Assembly: GCA_019055375.1 (NCBI GenBank)
Contig: JAHQIW010000362.1
Span: 62,001 to 126,000 of the forward strand
From: Parelaphostrongylus tenuis
Lineage: Eukaryota > Nematoda > Chromadorea > Rhabditida > Metastrongylidae
Length of the DNA: 64,000 nucleotides
Direction of reading: 5' to 3'
The notes beneath the pieces were generated by a model, which was not told where the DNA came from, did not search any database, and worked only from the letters and a program-made list of their open reading frames with translations. Of the stretch, positions 12,250-23,142 are shown in pieces (position 1 is the first letter of the stretch; every line of letters begins with the position of its first letter). A program made the position numbers and the translations under genes.

Positions 12250-12720
12250 TACGCATCGAAAACTCGCAGATTTTACATTATATTTGAAGAGCGTTTCATG
12301 CAAAAAAGGTATAGTCAAAAGGGAAACTCACTCTCAATAAAGATCTCAGCTCTCATGAAAGTGAAAAACACGGAGGAAGGATTATTAGTGGCAACACTGT
12401 AATGCTCCCCATTTCACGAACTCACAGGAAAGAGGATTGAGGGTATTTTTCTGTTTTTAGTGATGTGCTGTTTCCATAAAATACAGTTGGCACTGAAGTG
12501 AGCTTCCCATTACTTCTATGATTTACGTTGCTCGTTTATATCGTAAAGGAATAGAGGACAAAGCGTCTTATTTTAGTTATCAAACTTTGAGACAAATTTT
12601 CTACAACACATCGAAGATTTGAAGATTTTACGTTATTTCCATAAACATTCTCGTGCAAAAAAGACATATTCAAAAGGAAAGATTACTCTCAATAAAAATC
12701 AGAGCTCTCATAAAAAGTGT
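12250..12720 (+). repeat. Imperfect direct repeat pair
   Basis: Segments at about 12265-12363 and 12615-12720 share, in order, GAAGATTTTAC/CAGATTTTACA, TCGTGCAAAAAAG/TCATGCAAAAAAG, TCAAAAGG, ACTCTCAATAAA and AGCTCTCAT. The spacing between copies is about 355 bp. They could be diverged terminal repeats of a small element or a local duplication. The sequence between them shows no coding signal. Confidence 0.5.
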
Positions 12721-13085
12721 ACGGAATAATCCACCAGCCTTTACATGTGGATGAGAAAAGAAAAAGAAACGAAAGACTGTCTTAGCCGTGGCCAGCCTCA
12801 CACATGATACTGAACTCTTCATAAATGGTAAAATTGTAAGACAAGAAAATGGGGAGTACCATGTGATGGACTCAGTACGAAATGTAACTTTGAGTTAGCC
12901 CACTATCAAAGGTATTACATACGATGGTGTACATCTCACATCTCCTCATTGTTACACAAGGTTTTTTATTGCGTGCACCTGCAAGTACTCTCATAAATGT
13001 TAATATTATGTGTGACTTAATAGTTGCACGGTAGTAGTAAATAGCTAAGCCAAATGTATCGACAGTTCCAAAAAATTGATGTATA
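12721..13085. other. No supported gene
   Basis: No recognisable coding or repeat structure up to the mariner TIR. Confidence 0.4.
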
Positions 13086-13669
13086 GCGCTAAACAAAAAG
13101 TTCTGGAAAATTTTTGAAAGTTTCGTTTTTATTCGCAACAAAACAGTTAACAACAAAACCAACAATAATCAATCTTCAAGTATGGACCACCAATTTCCAC
13201 GACTTTTTGTCATCGTTCTGCAAGACCCTGGATCCTGGCAAGGCGTCTTGCGGACAAAGTCAGATTGGTGCAACTTGTTGACAACGGTCGGCTGCGAAAA
13301 TCAAGCTCTTTAGCCAGATCACGAGTGCCCGATGAAGGCTCAGCATCCAAGGCGGCTTGCAAGTCACTTTCATCCAGAACAGGTGGACAGACAGAACGAG
13401 AATTGCTTTCGAGATCAAAACTGACTTCTTTGAATTGCTTAAGCCACAAACTTACAGTCGTTCCGATCGCCCTATCAGCACCTTCATCCTAATTGATGCC
13501 ATTGACGGCTTTAAGAATCATAAAACCTTTCCTCTTGTAACGGATTAAAACACTCCAATCATACATCATTAGGCAATTCGTACTTGGAATTTTTGGACTA
13601 TCGAGAAAAACGACACAAAGGTGTTAAAATGAAACACTCAACTATTTCCCAGAACTTTTCGCTCAGCCT
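13086..13669 (-). mobile_element. Internally deleted mariner with both TIRs
   Basis: Read on the minus strand, the transposase N-terminus is clear: TVSLWLKQFKEVSFDLESN, then LDESDLQAALDAEPSSGTRDL and AKELDF, matching the mariner helix-turn-helix/linker block (W..F...DFSLED...). This passes directly into ARIQGLAER-stop-QKVVEIGGPYL, which matches the extreme C-terminus (LADRWQKVVDNDGVYF). The catalytic domain is therefore deleted. The ends match as TIRs: GCTAAACAAAAAGTTCTGG near 13088 and GCTGAGCGAAAAGTTCTGG on the other strand ending near 13667, with weaker identity continuing inward for about 25 bp. Total length is about 580 bp. It could only be moved by a transposase supplied in trans. Confidence 0.8.
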
Positions 13670-15780
13670 CGTAAAGTATATAAAGGTAGAATTAATATGG
13701 CCCACTACTGAATTTTTCTGCAAAAAGTATAGGCATCGTTGTGCATTCTTTCGACAAGCATCTTCTCGCTCTCTATTTTGATCAAAAAAAGACCTTTGAA
13801 TTGGTTTCTCATAACTAGAGGATTGTTATAAAAAGTTTGGAGAAACACAGAGAATGTCCAGAATTTTTTGCATGTGTGGAGCAGGAAGAGAGGTGCACTT
13901 AAATCCCTCAGGAGGTAGAAGAAGCGCGTTCCGTATTATCATTTTCATGAATTGCTCTTCTCCATTTCCTTTTGAAGATTGGCTTGCTGTTCATTAAGCC
14001 TCGATGATGTTGAGGAAGCTTTTACGTTCACTGAATCTTATCACATGGGGTTTTTTCCGAAATATGAAGGATGTTCTTATGAAGTAAAATTATGATTTTC
14101 CAGGATTGAAATAAATAGTCTGCAATTTCGCATGTTTTAATTCGCACTAATTACATCAGTGATCTCAGATAAATAGCAGATATTTAGAAAATTTCCTGTG
14201 ATCAAAAGTCCAGACCTAGTCTGTTAAACCCACTTATGCCTGGAAGGCGTAACACCATGGGCACTGATATGATGCAGAAGCAGTACTGTTCGCTCCTACA
14301 GAAAAGGAAATCAATATATCCAGAACGAATATTTTCAATTTTGATAAATCAGTGACTTATGTACGTTTCGGTAGTCTCGCTAGCCTCGCCAGGGCTATGC
14401 TCAATAGTAAGAAAGGGAAGGCTCAGTTTCCAAAAAAAAAATTAGTTCCTCATGTCTTCTTACAGTCATTACTTGCATGAGAGTTAGAAAAAAAAGGAGA
14501 AAACAAGACGAAAGCTAGAAAGGATCTACATATACTGTCATAAATAGACAAGGAATAGAAATTTAATAGGTGTATAGGGACTTAAAATATTGGAAAGAAT
14601 GGGCGCCATGGGTAACAGGAATGACACAGCATGTCACGGTAAAATTGCCGTATTGTGATTCTTATGACGCTATTTCATAGAATCCCATTAATAGGAAAAA
14701 GATGTGCTTACGGTTAGAAGCGAATATATGACGAATATATGAGAAGCAATGTGGGGTCTTCATGTTCAATGAATCATCTTGGAGAGAAAGAGCACTGGTA
14801 GCGAGGTTGAAAAGAAGTTAGAGATTCTTTTTTCCAGACTCAGTTAACCTCAATACGACCAGGGAATATCCATAGCGATGGCTATTTTGAAGTCATAAAC
14901 GAAAGATTGACTTCTTAAAACACACAATGGCTTTCTAGGAGACACAATTAAAAACGAACCAATTCCAATAAACGCCAATTTACCGAAAGAAAACTAACCG
15001 CGAAATTCGACGCCCCACTTCTCAAGATCTTGAGAGCTGAGAATTTTTGAATATAGCTAGTTAAAGTTCTAAATATCGAAGTACTAGTCAATGAACGGCA
15101 ATGATATATCGTTATATTTTGAACAATGTAGGGCAATAGGAAAGCTTTATTACTAGTTTTTCACAGGTTTAAAATTCTGCATATCTCTATACGTTTGGAT
15201 ATACAATTACAGCATCATACCACCGTTAGAGGAGCAGTTCAAAGAATTTTTGATGTGTCGATGTTGAGCTTCAATGTGGGCTTAGGAGGAGGGGCTTGTT
15301 ATCAACTGTATCAATGACCAAATCAGATGTGTACGCACTTTTCCGACCTAAAAAATGTTCTTTTACTTGGAAGAAAGCCTTGAGAATATTATACCATCGG
15401 GAACATCTGATTCCAAGACGGGAGTTAGAGAGGAGAAATTGATATAGCTTTTTTGTCATCAATCGCCTATCATGGAACGATGTAGTAATAGTTCCATATG
15501 TTCACCTATGAGCAGAGAGCTGATCACCATAATCACAATGATTCGTATGGCACTGATTCAGACCAGGTCTCTGTTAAGCTGCTCTCAATTCCTGCCTATC
15601 TCGATTTGAATAATCCTGCAGTTAGCGGGCAATCCCACAAAATTATCAGGTTAAGGAAAAAGACTCTTAACACCCGCTGAAAATTCATAGTTTATATATG
15701 AATTCAATCTGAAACAGCAATAATTATTCTTCAAAATAGAGACCATCATTTTTTGGGGACTGGAACACCCACACAGGATT
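13670..15780. other. No supported gene
   Basis: About 2.1 kb of AT-rich DNA with short chance frames. The start of a repeat shared with 46.37 kb (GGGGACTGGAACACCCACAC) appears at about 15758. Confidence 0.45.
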
Positions 15781-15804
15781 GGCAGAAGACGAGTAAGGGT
15801 AACT

Positions 15805-15844
15805 GCCCGACTGACGAGATAAGTTCAAAACACATATATCGGGC
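15805..15844 (+). ncRNA. Hammerhead-ribozyme-like fold, probably inactive
   Basis: Stem I halves GCCCGA and TCGGGC pair perfectly over 6 bp. They enclose the conserved box CUGACGA, a weak stem II (GATAAGTTC) and AAAAC where GAAAC is expected. A 4-nt loop and AUA before the stem I 3' strand follow. The spacing matches a type I hammerhead with a 2-bp stem III. Loss of G12 (A instead) and of the closing G in stem III argue against activity. An inverted partner lies about 200 bp downstream. Confidence 0.45.
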
Positions 15845-15904
15845 TTTATAAGTCAGCCCTCTTTGAAAGGCCACTGACATGCGTGGCTAAAAAAATGAAT
15901 TTCA

Positions 15905-16470
15905 GGCATAGAGACCACCATTATCCACGATATTCTGTCAGTGATCTGTAAGCTGACAATGTATTTTTTGAGCCTTTCATGAGGCCTTTTATAAGCACTT
16001 ATACAGTGCAATACATGTGCTTCGGCCTTGCAGCCTCGTCAGTTGCTTGGTGCCTCTCGTCTGAGCCAACATCTTTCGACGAAGACCCTTCCCCTACACA
16101 AAGGATTTGCTGACAAACATGTCACTGTTCTGCGTAAAGTGAAAATTCACTTTACACGCGGCAAAAGAATCGGTCCAGCTGCTCTCACTACAGTTCGGTA
16201 ATGATGACGTTACCATTCAGAGCAAGTTTAAAATGCAAACATGATTTTTACCCGTCGCCGTCACATGATGTCCGAAGAGTGAATTGCAGTTTTGATGTTA
16301 AAAATTAAAATAATTTGATGCATTGTAACTAGCGATGCCTTAGGACTTTCTTATGGTAATAATCCTGAGATATTCTCATGAATTTACAATGACCAGTACC
16401 ACGGAAACGAACATATAATTTGAATTTTTTGCGGGTATTGAGAATAAAAATTCCTCAACCTAGTGAAAAA
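15905..16470 (-). pseudogene. Mariner remnant interrupted by a hammerhead-bearing repeat
   Basis: On the minus strand, 15908-15955 resembles the mariner transposase C-terminus (TTATCCACGA...GATCTGTAAGC, the counterpart of 8298-8330). Positions 16255-16470 match the 5' flank of the 8.3-kb mariner: TCCGAAGAGT, TTTGATGC, CCTGAGATATTC, GAACATA and TTCCTCAAC in order. A repeat containing a hammerhead-like fold lies between the two parts. The transposase core is missing or unreadable. The assignment rests mostly on similarity to the 8.3-kb copy. Confidence 0.5.
16008..16046 (-). ncRNA. Type I hammerhead-ribozyme-like fold with full conserved core
   Basis: On the minus strand the order is: stem I strand GCAA; core CUGACGA; stem II GGCU with loop GCAA and partner GGCC (4 pairs including one U-G, GNRA loop); core GAA; stem III GC with loop ACAU and partner GU; cleavage-site base A; stem I partner UUGC. 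All CUGANGA and GAA residues are present. Weak points are the 4-bp stem I, the 2-bp stem III and a G-U pair where A15.1-U16.1 is usual. Minimal type I hammerheads of this kind are known in retroelement terminal regions. Activity is not shown. Confidence 0.5.
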
Positions 16471-17859
16471 TTGGTTTTTGAGAGCATTGAAGTGGATATA
16501 AATAAGTTCTTCCAAATACATAGCCCACAACTTACCGTAACGTGGTAAACGATGGCGCAAAACAAATATCAGGCACGGAATAACTTTTAGACATCAAGCG
16601 CAATATCACTGATGCTAGTAGAGTGAAGCTTATTTGTTATCTTCAAAAGACAAGATTCAAAAATAGTACTTGTTTCCATGTGAGTAAAATGGAGTAAATT
16701 AATGAACGTTATTGAGGTATTAAAAGATTGGATTTTTCAGAATTGGACAACTCGATTATAGTCCTCTTTAGAGCTTGTAAAACCACTCCATAATTGGTGG
16801 TGTTTCTATAGAATACTTTCGAAAACTATGAATACTTCGCATTCTTCTCAATTCGATACCAATAGCTGCTATTCGGTTCAATCTCTAGAAGCAAAACTCT
16901 AATATTTTGTGGGGTCTTATGGAAGTTACCAATCGTTGTAATCACTCAGTAATCACACCTCTCAACTCACTAGCCCCAAGCTCTCTATCACTGTACATCG
17001 CTCAAAACGCTCGTTCGTGCTGTTCGCTGAGTTTTGCTCCATTGCTATCGAAGAAAAAGTAATCACAGTCAATCTCGCCCCAAGTCCAGTTAGAGGTTGA
17101 GGAAAAATTCGATGAAGTCACGACTAAATTGTGATGATCACAATAGGTTTACTTGTTTTTCTCCAAGGCAAACTGCATTCTGTGCACACACATGTCACTC
17201 AGAAGAGACAAATGTTTGGCTGAAGTGATGTAAAGGATAAAACTGGCACGAAGAAAAGCACACACCCGCATAAATCCATTAATCATGATTGTTAGATACG
17301 AAAGTTCCGATGAAACAAAACGATAGTTTTTTTCGTAATGCACTTCGATCTTAGAGCAGATACATAGCGGCTTTGTATCTTGATTTAACACCATGTCAAC
17401 CACCTTTCGATTTGCCACATAGTCTCGTGAGCAACTTGCTGAAGATTTTTTGTATAGGAGGTTTGTGAATTCTTAGATAAGATGTCCTATCTTCTATGGC
17501 GAACTTATTCAATTTGTTTATAATCTTTCAGCTTTCTTATATATCCTTGAATTTTTCTGAATTCGTTGTTTATTGTTTGACTATTAAATTACAGTAGTAT
17601 ATAGATTCTAAGCTACAAATGGCATTCAGGTGTTGAATCAAAATAATATCGTCGTATGCTAATACCATATGACATGGATACTCTCGGTGGTCATCGATAT
17701 TCTACGGGGAGGGAGGACCTCTGAGTCGAGTACGAAATCTCCTAAACAAATTGAGACGAAACTATATGCTAAATGCCCCGAAGCGTATTCTCCGAGGTGA
17801 TATCCGTCATTAGTACATGTCTTAGTGCGTAAACAAATATTCTAGATAAGAGATCACAT
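16471..17859. other. No supported gene
   Basis: AT-rich DNA with no recognised exon or element. The 89-codon minus-strand frame at 17149-17418 has no domain I know. Confidence 0.4.
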
Positions 17860-18080
17860 ATACACACGCCCACACCAAGATATTCACGTACATCGCACAT
17901 ACACATACACACATTTCTATACATCTAACATACATTGTATGCAAATACACATAAATGCACACGCTGACCCTCATACCTACACATCCATACATACATATAC
18001 ACGTGCATATTTACGCGTTGATTACATTCACACATACACACACATACATACATACACATACACACACACGTACACAAGCA
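17860..18080. repeat. CA/CATA microsatellite
   Basis: An imperfect array of CACA, CATACA and ACACAT units with interruptions. Overlapping frames (cysteine/valine-rich on one strand, histidine/threonine-rich on the other) come from the repeat, not from coding. Confidence 0.85.
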
Positions 18081-19448
18081 TACAGATTCCCAGTCGATTT
18101 GACGAATTTGTGAGGGAAACGGATAGCATGTGAAGGAGGAAAACGAGTAAGACACGTTAGTGGTAGATTAATTTCAGCAGTTTAGCACATTTATCATGTA
18201 AACACTCTCTCTCTCTCCGCTTCCTTCCACTTCCGTTTTTAGGGGTGGTTATTGGTCTACGGCTTGGTAATGTGATGCTTAGATACTCAAAGTATTTTAC
18301 TACAGACAGATTCATTTCAGTGATGACTGTTTATTTAAATTTCATAATTACAGATTGATAGTAGTAGTAAGGAGATGTCTACAGCGTAGTAGTTAGAAGG
18401 CTCTTCTAAAGAACGGAGTCGTCTATTAGATCCTGATTCGCGGACAAACCAGGCCCTTTACTCCATCGTGGTCAGAGAATTGGCTTCCGACTTGTTAAAA
18501 AAAGAATAAAAACACTGATTCGCTACAACGGTAGGGTTCCAAAAAAAAGCATTGCACAAGACAGATATCCATTTAGTTTTACAAAGAATTGAGTTGAATT
18601 TATAAAGCACCCCTTAGGGATTTATCTACGTCAGACTATCATTAACAACTTCCATCCTTATTATCCTCTAGCAACAACGATAACAGTATAATTTAATAAT
18701 AGTAATAACAGTAATCAAAATAAAAAAGTTAGTGCTCATTTCCTAAATTTTCGCACCAAGATTGTCATGTGCAAAAGCATCTGAATTATGATTGAAACGT
18801 TATGTGAATAGTTGTATATCAACTGAAATGATTAACATCATTGCTCAAAAGTATAACTTTGCTATGTGAAAAGGAGAAAAAAACGCAATTTTGAGAGATA
18901 AGGAGGAGCTAAACGCCCCAAGTATAAACGAATGAGTGTTTGAAGTTCATCGGAAGAATATTGAAATAGGGTATAACGACGATAGCACTTATTTACAAAT
19001 ACGTAAGTATTTATAAACAAACTCGTAAGCTACACAAGTATTTGCAAAAATGGTTGAAAAACCTGAACCAGTGTATCGAACTACGCTTTACTCATGATAG
19101 ATTATGCCTTGGATACAGTGATAACTTTATCTTCTTAGCTTCACCTTTTTTTCCAACTTATGTTCTACGCTTATTTCTCTCTAACCTGCAGCACTTTGAT
19201 ATTTAGATTTCACTCCGTACTCTTGAATTCATGTTTTAACAGTATTATTATTGCTACAGAAGAATTGCGAGGTAAGCACTGCTTAGAGATGCCTCTTAAT
19301 ACACAGACTGTCAGCGATTCGACTCTCACGTCGTGCTACGCGATCCATTCACCGCACCGCAACTGGTGAACCGGTTCAAATGTGGTCTGGGAAAAGTTGA
19401 ATGCTATCTATATATGTTAGCCATTATATGCAGTGAAATTGTAATTGT
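18081..19448. other. No supported gene; short CT tract
   Basis: A CT run lies at about 18203-18219. The rest is AT-rich without recognisable coding or repeat structure. Confidence 0.4.
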
Positions 19449-19535
19449 ACTTCGCCAATACTATTCTCTGCCATCTTGCAAAACGATACAATTTCGCCAA
19501 AACTATTCACTGCCACCCTGCAAAACGTCATGCGA
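19449..19535 (+). repeat. 42-bp tandem duplication at the RTE 5' junction
   Basis: The segment starting TTCGCCAATACTATTC is repeated 42 bp downstream as TTCGCCAAAACTATTC. Both are followed by CTGCCA(C/T)C(C/T)TGCAAAACG. The second copy is in frame with the reverse transcriptase and equals the GDTISPKLFTATLQ region; the first is an extra, diverged copy just outside. It marks the truncated 5' end of the RTE insertion. Confidence 0.6.
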
Positions 19536-20450
19536 AAATTAGAATGGGACGATATGGGAGTGAAAATTGACGGTCGACAATTAAACCATCTTCGCTTTGC
19601 TGACGATATCGTTCTCATAACACCAAACATCAGTCCAGAACGAATGTTGACCGATTTCGATAACGCCTGTGGAAAGATTGGTCTTCAACTGAATCTAACG
19701 AAAACAATGTTCATGAGGAACGGATGGGTTTTGAATGCCCCATTCACGCTCAACGGAACGACAATCTCCGAATGCTCCACTTACGTCTATCTAGGTCGCG
19801 AAATCAACATGATGAACGACCTAGCTCCTGAGCTGAGCAGGAGGAAACGAGCGGCTTGGGGAACGTTTAAGAGCATCGAAGATATAGTGAAGAGGACAAA
19901 GAACATCCGACTCCGTGCCCACCTTTTCGACTCGACATTTATCCCTGCCCTAACGTATGCAGCAGAAACCTGGTCGCTACGTAAGCAGGATGAAAGATCA
20001 CTTGGAGTTATCAAACGCGCAGTCGAAAGGTCAATGTTAGGAGTATCCCGTATCTCGCAAATGAGAGAAAGGATCCGAAGTTCCGACCTACGTCAACGAT
20101 CGAAAATTAAAGACGCCGTTATACACGCCAGGATATCGAAAATCAGGTGGGCCGGACACATGATGCGCTTCAAAGACAACCGATGGACGAGAGCCGTTAC
20201 CGACTGGATTCCTCGGGACGTCAAGCGCTCCAAAGGAAGACCACTGACCCGTTGGTCCGATTTCTTCACGAAAGCGATAGAAGAAAGATATGATGCTCAG
20301 TGAATCCCTAAAGCGAGGAGGTCCCACTGGGCTACTGTTGCACGCGACAAGGAAAAATGAAAGAGTTGCTGGTACCCGCTCGAGTCACTCGACGATCAAC
20401 GGGACGACAGGTGATACAGGTGACAGGTGATATGAAGTGAAACTATGAGA
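19476..20450 (+). pseudogene. 5'-truncated RTE-clade reverse transcriptase
   Basis: This is the longest coding relic in the window, 275 codons without a stop. The frame opens inside the RT palm at DTISPKLFTATLQ, followed by LRFADDIVLI (catalytic FADD box), LQLNLTKTMFM, YVYLGREINM, LRAHLFDSTFIPALTYAAET, IRWAGHMMRF and KGRPLTRWSDFF, the usual RTE thumb/C-terminal order. After TGA at 20301 the same frame continues through a second TGA at 20358 to YPLESLDDQRDDR-stop at 20414, so two nonsense changes split the original end. The 3' end has short GTGATACAGGTGACAGGTGA repeats, typical of RTE tails. Endonuclease and RT fingers are missing. A close relative lies at 49.0 kb. Confidence 0.9.
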
Positions 20451-21887
20451 ACGATTCAATAGATCTCTCACACGGTTTCAATCAGAATCAGCTCGTCCGA
20501 TATTAAGTGACTTCTTGAGACGGAGTCCTCAAGTGCAGCCGAAGTAAGACGTAAAACTGATAACTTTTGTGTGTGGATGAAAAAAATTCAATGATTGAAA
20601 TAGTAATTTATTATATTTTAATCAACACATGAAGTCAGGCAATACAAATACGTTTTGAAATTTTGAGCAGAAAATGAAGAAATAGAAGAAAAGATTTCTA
20701 GAAGACACTAAAAAAAAGTAAAAAATGCTTAAGAGTGGCCTACTTGTGGGGTATAGCGAGTTGTTTCTATGCAAGCAAAACAATAAGTAAGTAGCTTTAA
20801 GAAAAGGTTATAAGTGATTTATATAAAAATTCACAGAATGAAGACTTGATATTGCACGAAAACGTGTCTGAAAAGATATAAAAAGCCATGAGTTGTAAGG
20901 AAACGACAAATGAGATTAAGTTTAGGTTTTAATTTTCTCTGCCTTTCACAATTTTCGTGGATTTCAAATTTTGGATGTGAAAAAATGTGAACTTCTAACA
21001 GAATGCTATGGCAATACTTCAAACGATCAATTATAATCAAACCCTTACCGATTATGAAAAATTAGCAATATTTATAAATCTTGGCTATACTGACATATTT
21101 TTTTGTGCTTCATCTAACAAATCGTAATCTTTATGGGGACATGGCCCCTCCCAGTCATCGTTGTTGAATTATCACAAGGGCGACACATTTAGTAGACCTC
21201 GAAACGATCTATAGAGATACTGAGCCTTAGCTGTTCGTAACCCCATGAGAATACGATGGCTTAGCTAGTTGTGATATACTGGATTTCGCATACTACATCG
21301 TATGTGGACTCTGTACAAAGTAAATTGAAAAGAAATGATGAGTAGACATTGATATCATACTCAAAACTGATATTTTCAGCTTAGTCAAGACCACATAGAT
21401 TTTACATCATAAATAAAACTAACTCAACAACGATTACATAGTAAAGAAGTTGTGTAGATTTTCATAGCTTCAAAGTGTACTCAAAATTATAGCTATTATC
21501 CCTATGAAAGAGTAGATTTGGGTGTCGAAGAAAGTTTGTAAGGATCAAGATCTTCATAAAGGATTCTCTGATCCACAGCACGGAGTCAAGTTAGTTTGTA
21601 ATTTGCTAACCTGTTGGATTGCTTTCTTTGTTACTGGAATGTCCAAATAGACGTAAACTAGTTCTCCTAGGTTACTACTTACCAACACTGCAGCCGCAGT
21701 GGATCAGAAAGATCTGCACCTAAAAATGCCTTAATGAATTGGGTCGTCAGAAGAAAAGAGGAATAAGTGATAATAAGTGCATTTACTATTTGAAAACTTA
21801 AAAACCCTCCTTAGCGAGTTATACAAACTCCCAAGAGTGGCTATCTCTCAACCTCGCCTTTCATCAATAATTCACACTTTTTCTTTG
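20451..21887. other. No supported gene
   Basis: No exon or known element was recognised between the RTE tail and the next PLE copy. Confidence 0.4.
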
Positions 21888-22335
21888 TTAGCCAAAAGTG
21901 GAGATTGATATAAACAATTCTTTCATATAGCTAACGTTTTGATAGCTTCACCTTCTTCAGAGCCTGGAAAGATCAGATTTCCCACAATCCACTCAGCCAA
22001 ATACTTCGTTTACTTCATCGGAGAAGTTTACAAACCTAGATTTCAATTTCAAGGAACACAAAAACGCTCTTCGACATACTCATCGCTTCTTCTAAGTCCT
22101 CCACTGAGTTGTTGAAGTAAAGAACGAGAATGCAGAAATCACAAAGATTGGTAATCCATTTCCCACATAAAAATAACAATCCTACATACTGTACCATATC
22201 ACGTGTGATTACGAGGTATTCCTACCTGCGGTTCATGATTGGATCAATGGGGCTTATCCAGAACGCTTCCAAAATCTTACGCGTTGATGCCTCATATTTC
22301 AAAACCAAGTGGCAAAGATATCTTAATTCATTTCG
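21888..22335 (-). mobile_element. PLE 3' region, left half of an inverted pair
   Basis: On the minus strand the terminal motif CTCTGAAGAAGGTGAAGC is followed by TATCAAAACGTTAGC and a tail ending near TTTGGCTAA. Upstream sequence (AATGAACCGCAGGTAGG, CGAGGTATTCC on the plus strand) matches the 3' flank of the PLE at 33.5 kb. No GIY-YIG codons remain on this side. It faces a plus-strand copy beginning about 150 bp away, so both tails point outward. Confidence 0.7.
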
Positions 22336-22479
22336 CTAACGATAGAGGAGGCAATCTCCTCTTAGCTCTCGCATATGAAAAAAGGCGCTTACGAAGTACA
22401 TGTACCGATTAGTTTGTGTATTGGTTGAGAGCTAAGAGTAGAGTCTCTGAATTGGCTCGGTAGGATCATTTAAAATAGA

Positions 22480-23142
22480 TCCGAATTTGCAATTCCTTGG
22501 CTTAGGTTCAGAGGAGATGATGAGAACCCGGGCGATAATTCCAACAAGCAAAGTATCGTTTATTCTTCCTTTCCTTTCAAACGATATAATATAACTATGC
22601 AACGATAAAACTTCGTTTAAAAAAGAGCAGGTTCGAGGATATCGTTAACGATTGTTGAAATACCACCGAATACTTTAAGGCACCAACTAGTTCGCCATCG
22701 CTTATACAATAGTCTTTGTACAACGCAGGGGTGCAAAACATGCCTTAAAGGTACGGATGGTGATTGTATGGGCACGGGTACAATTTACTTAATGTCTTGT
22801 AAAGCGTATGACGATTAAAACATTAGCCGTGGATATGGCACGCTACATAAGACTGCTATTTTGATGTGCCAAGTGCATAGTTAGTCTATGTGATCTCTGC
22901 CCGGTCGGTCTTCACTTGAAGAACTCATTCAAGGACATAGAAATCCGACAGTGTGAACAGTTGTTCTGTTCCTAAAGCGATTGAAATTTGAATCTGGTGA
23001 TTTTTTCTAATGAAATAATGTAGGTGTTTGGCCGATCGGATTGTGGGCAGCTTAATCTTTTTAGACTCCGGAGGAGGCGAAACCGCCGAAGCGTTAACTG
23101 ATTGAATAAATCGTATTACATCAACCTCTATTTTTGGCTTAC
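22480..23142 (+). mobile_element. PLE 3' region with GIY-YIG relic, right half of an inverted pair
   Basis: RHQLVRHRLYNSLCTTQGCK and TDGDCMGTGTIYLMSCKAY (about 22683-22812) are the zinc-knuckle-like and GIY-YIG entry segments of PLE endonucleases (compare DGDCTSVGTVYLISCKAC at 36.1 kb). The K-YIGET catalytic part is lost. The tail contains CTCCGGAGGAGGCGAAACCG then CCGAAGCGTTAAC, followed by TGAATAAATCG and TTTTTGGCTTAC. The GGCG/CGCC arms of the tail pair perfectly around a 4-nt loop. Confidence 0.8.

Noticed and set aside
17925..18155. Cys/Val-rich and His/Thr-rich open frames
   Set aside because: Produced by the CA/CATA repeat; composition mirrors the repeat units exactly.
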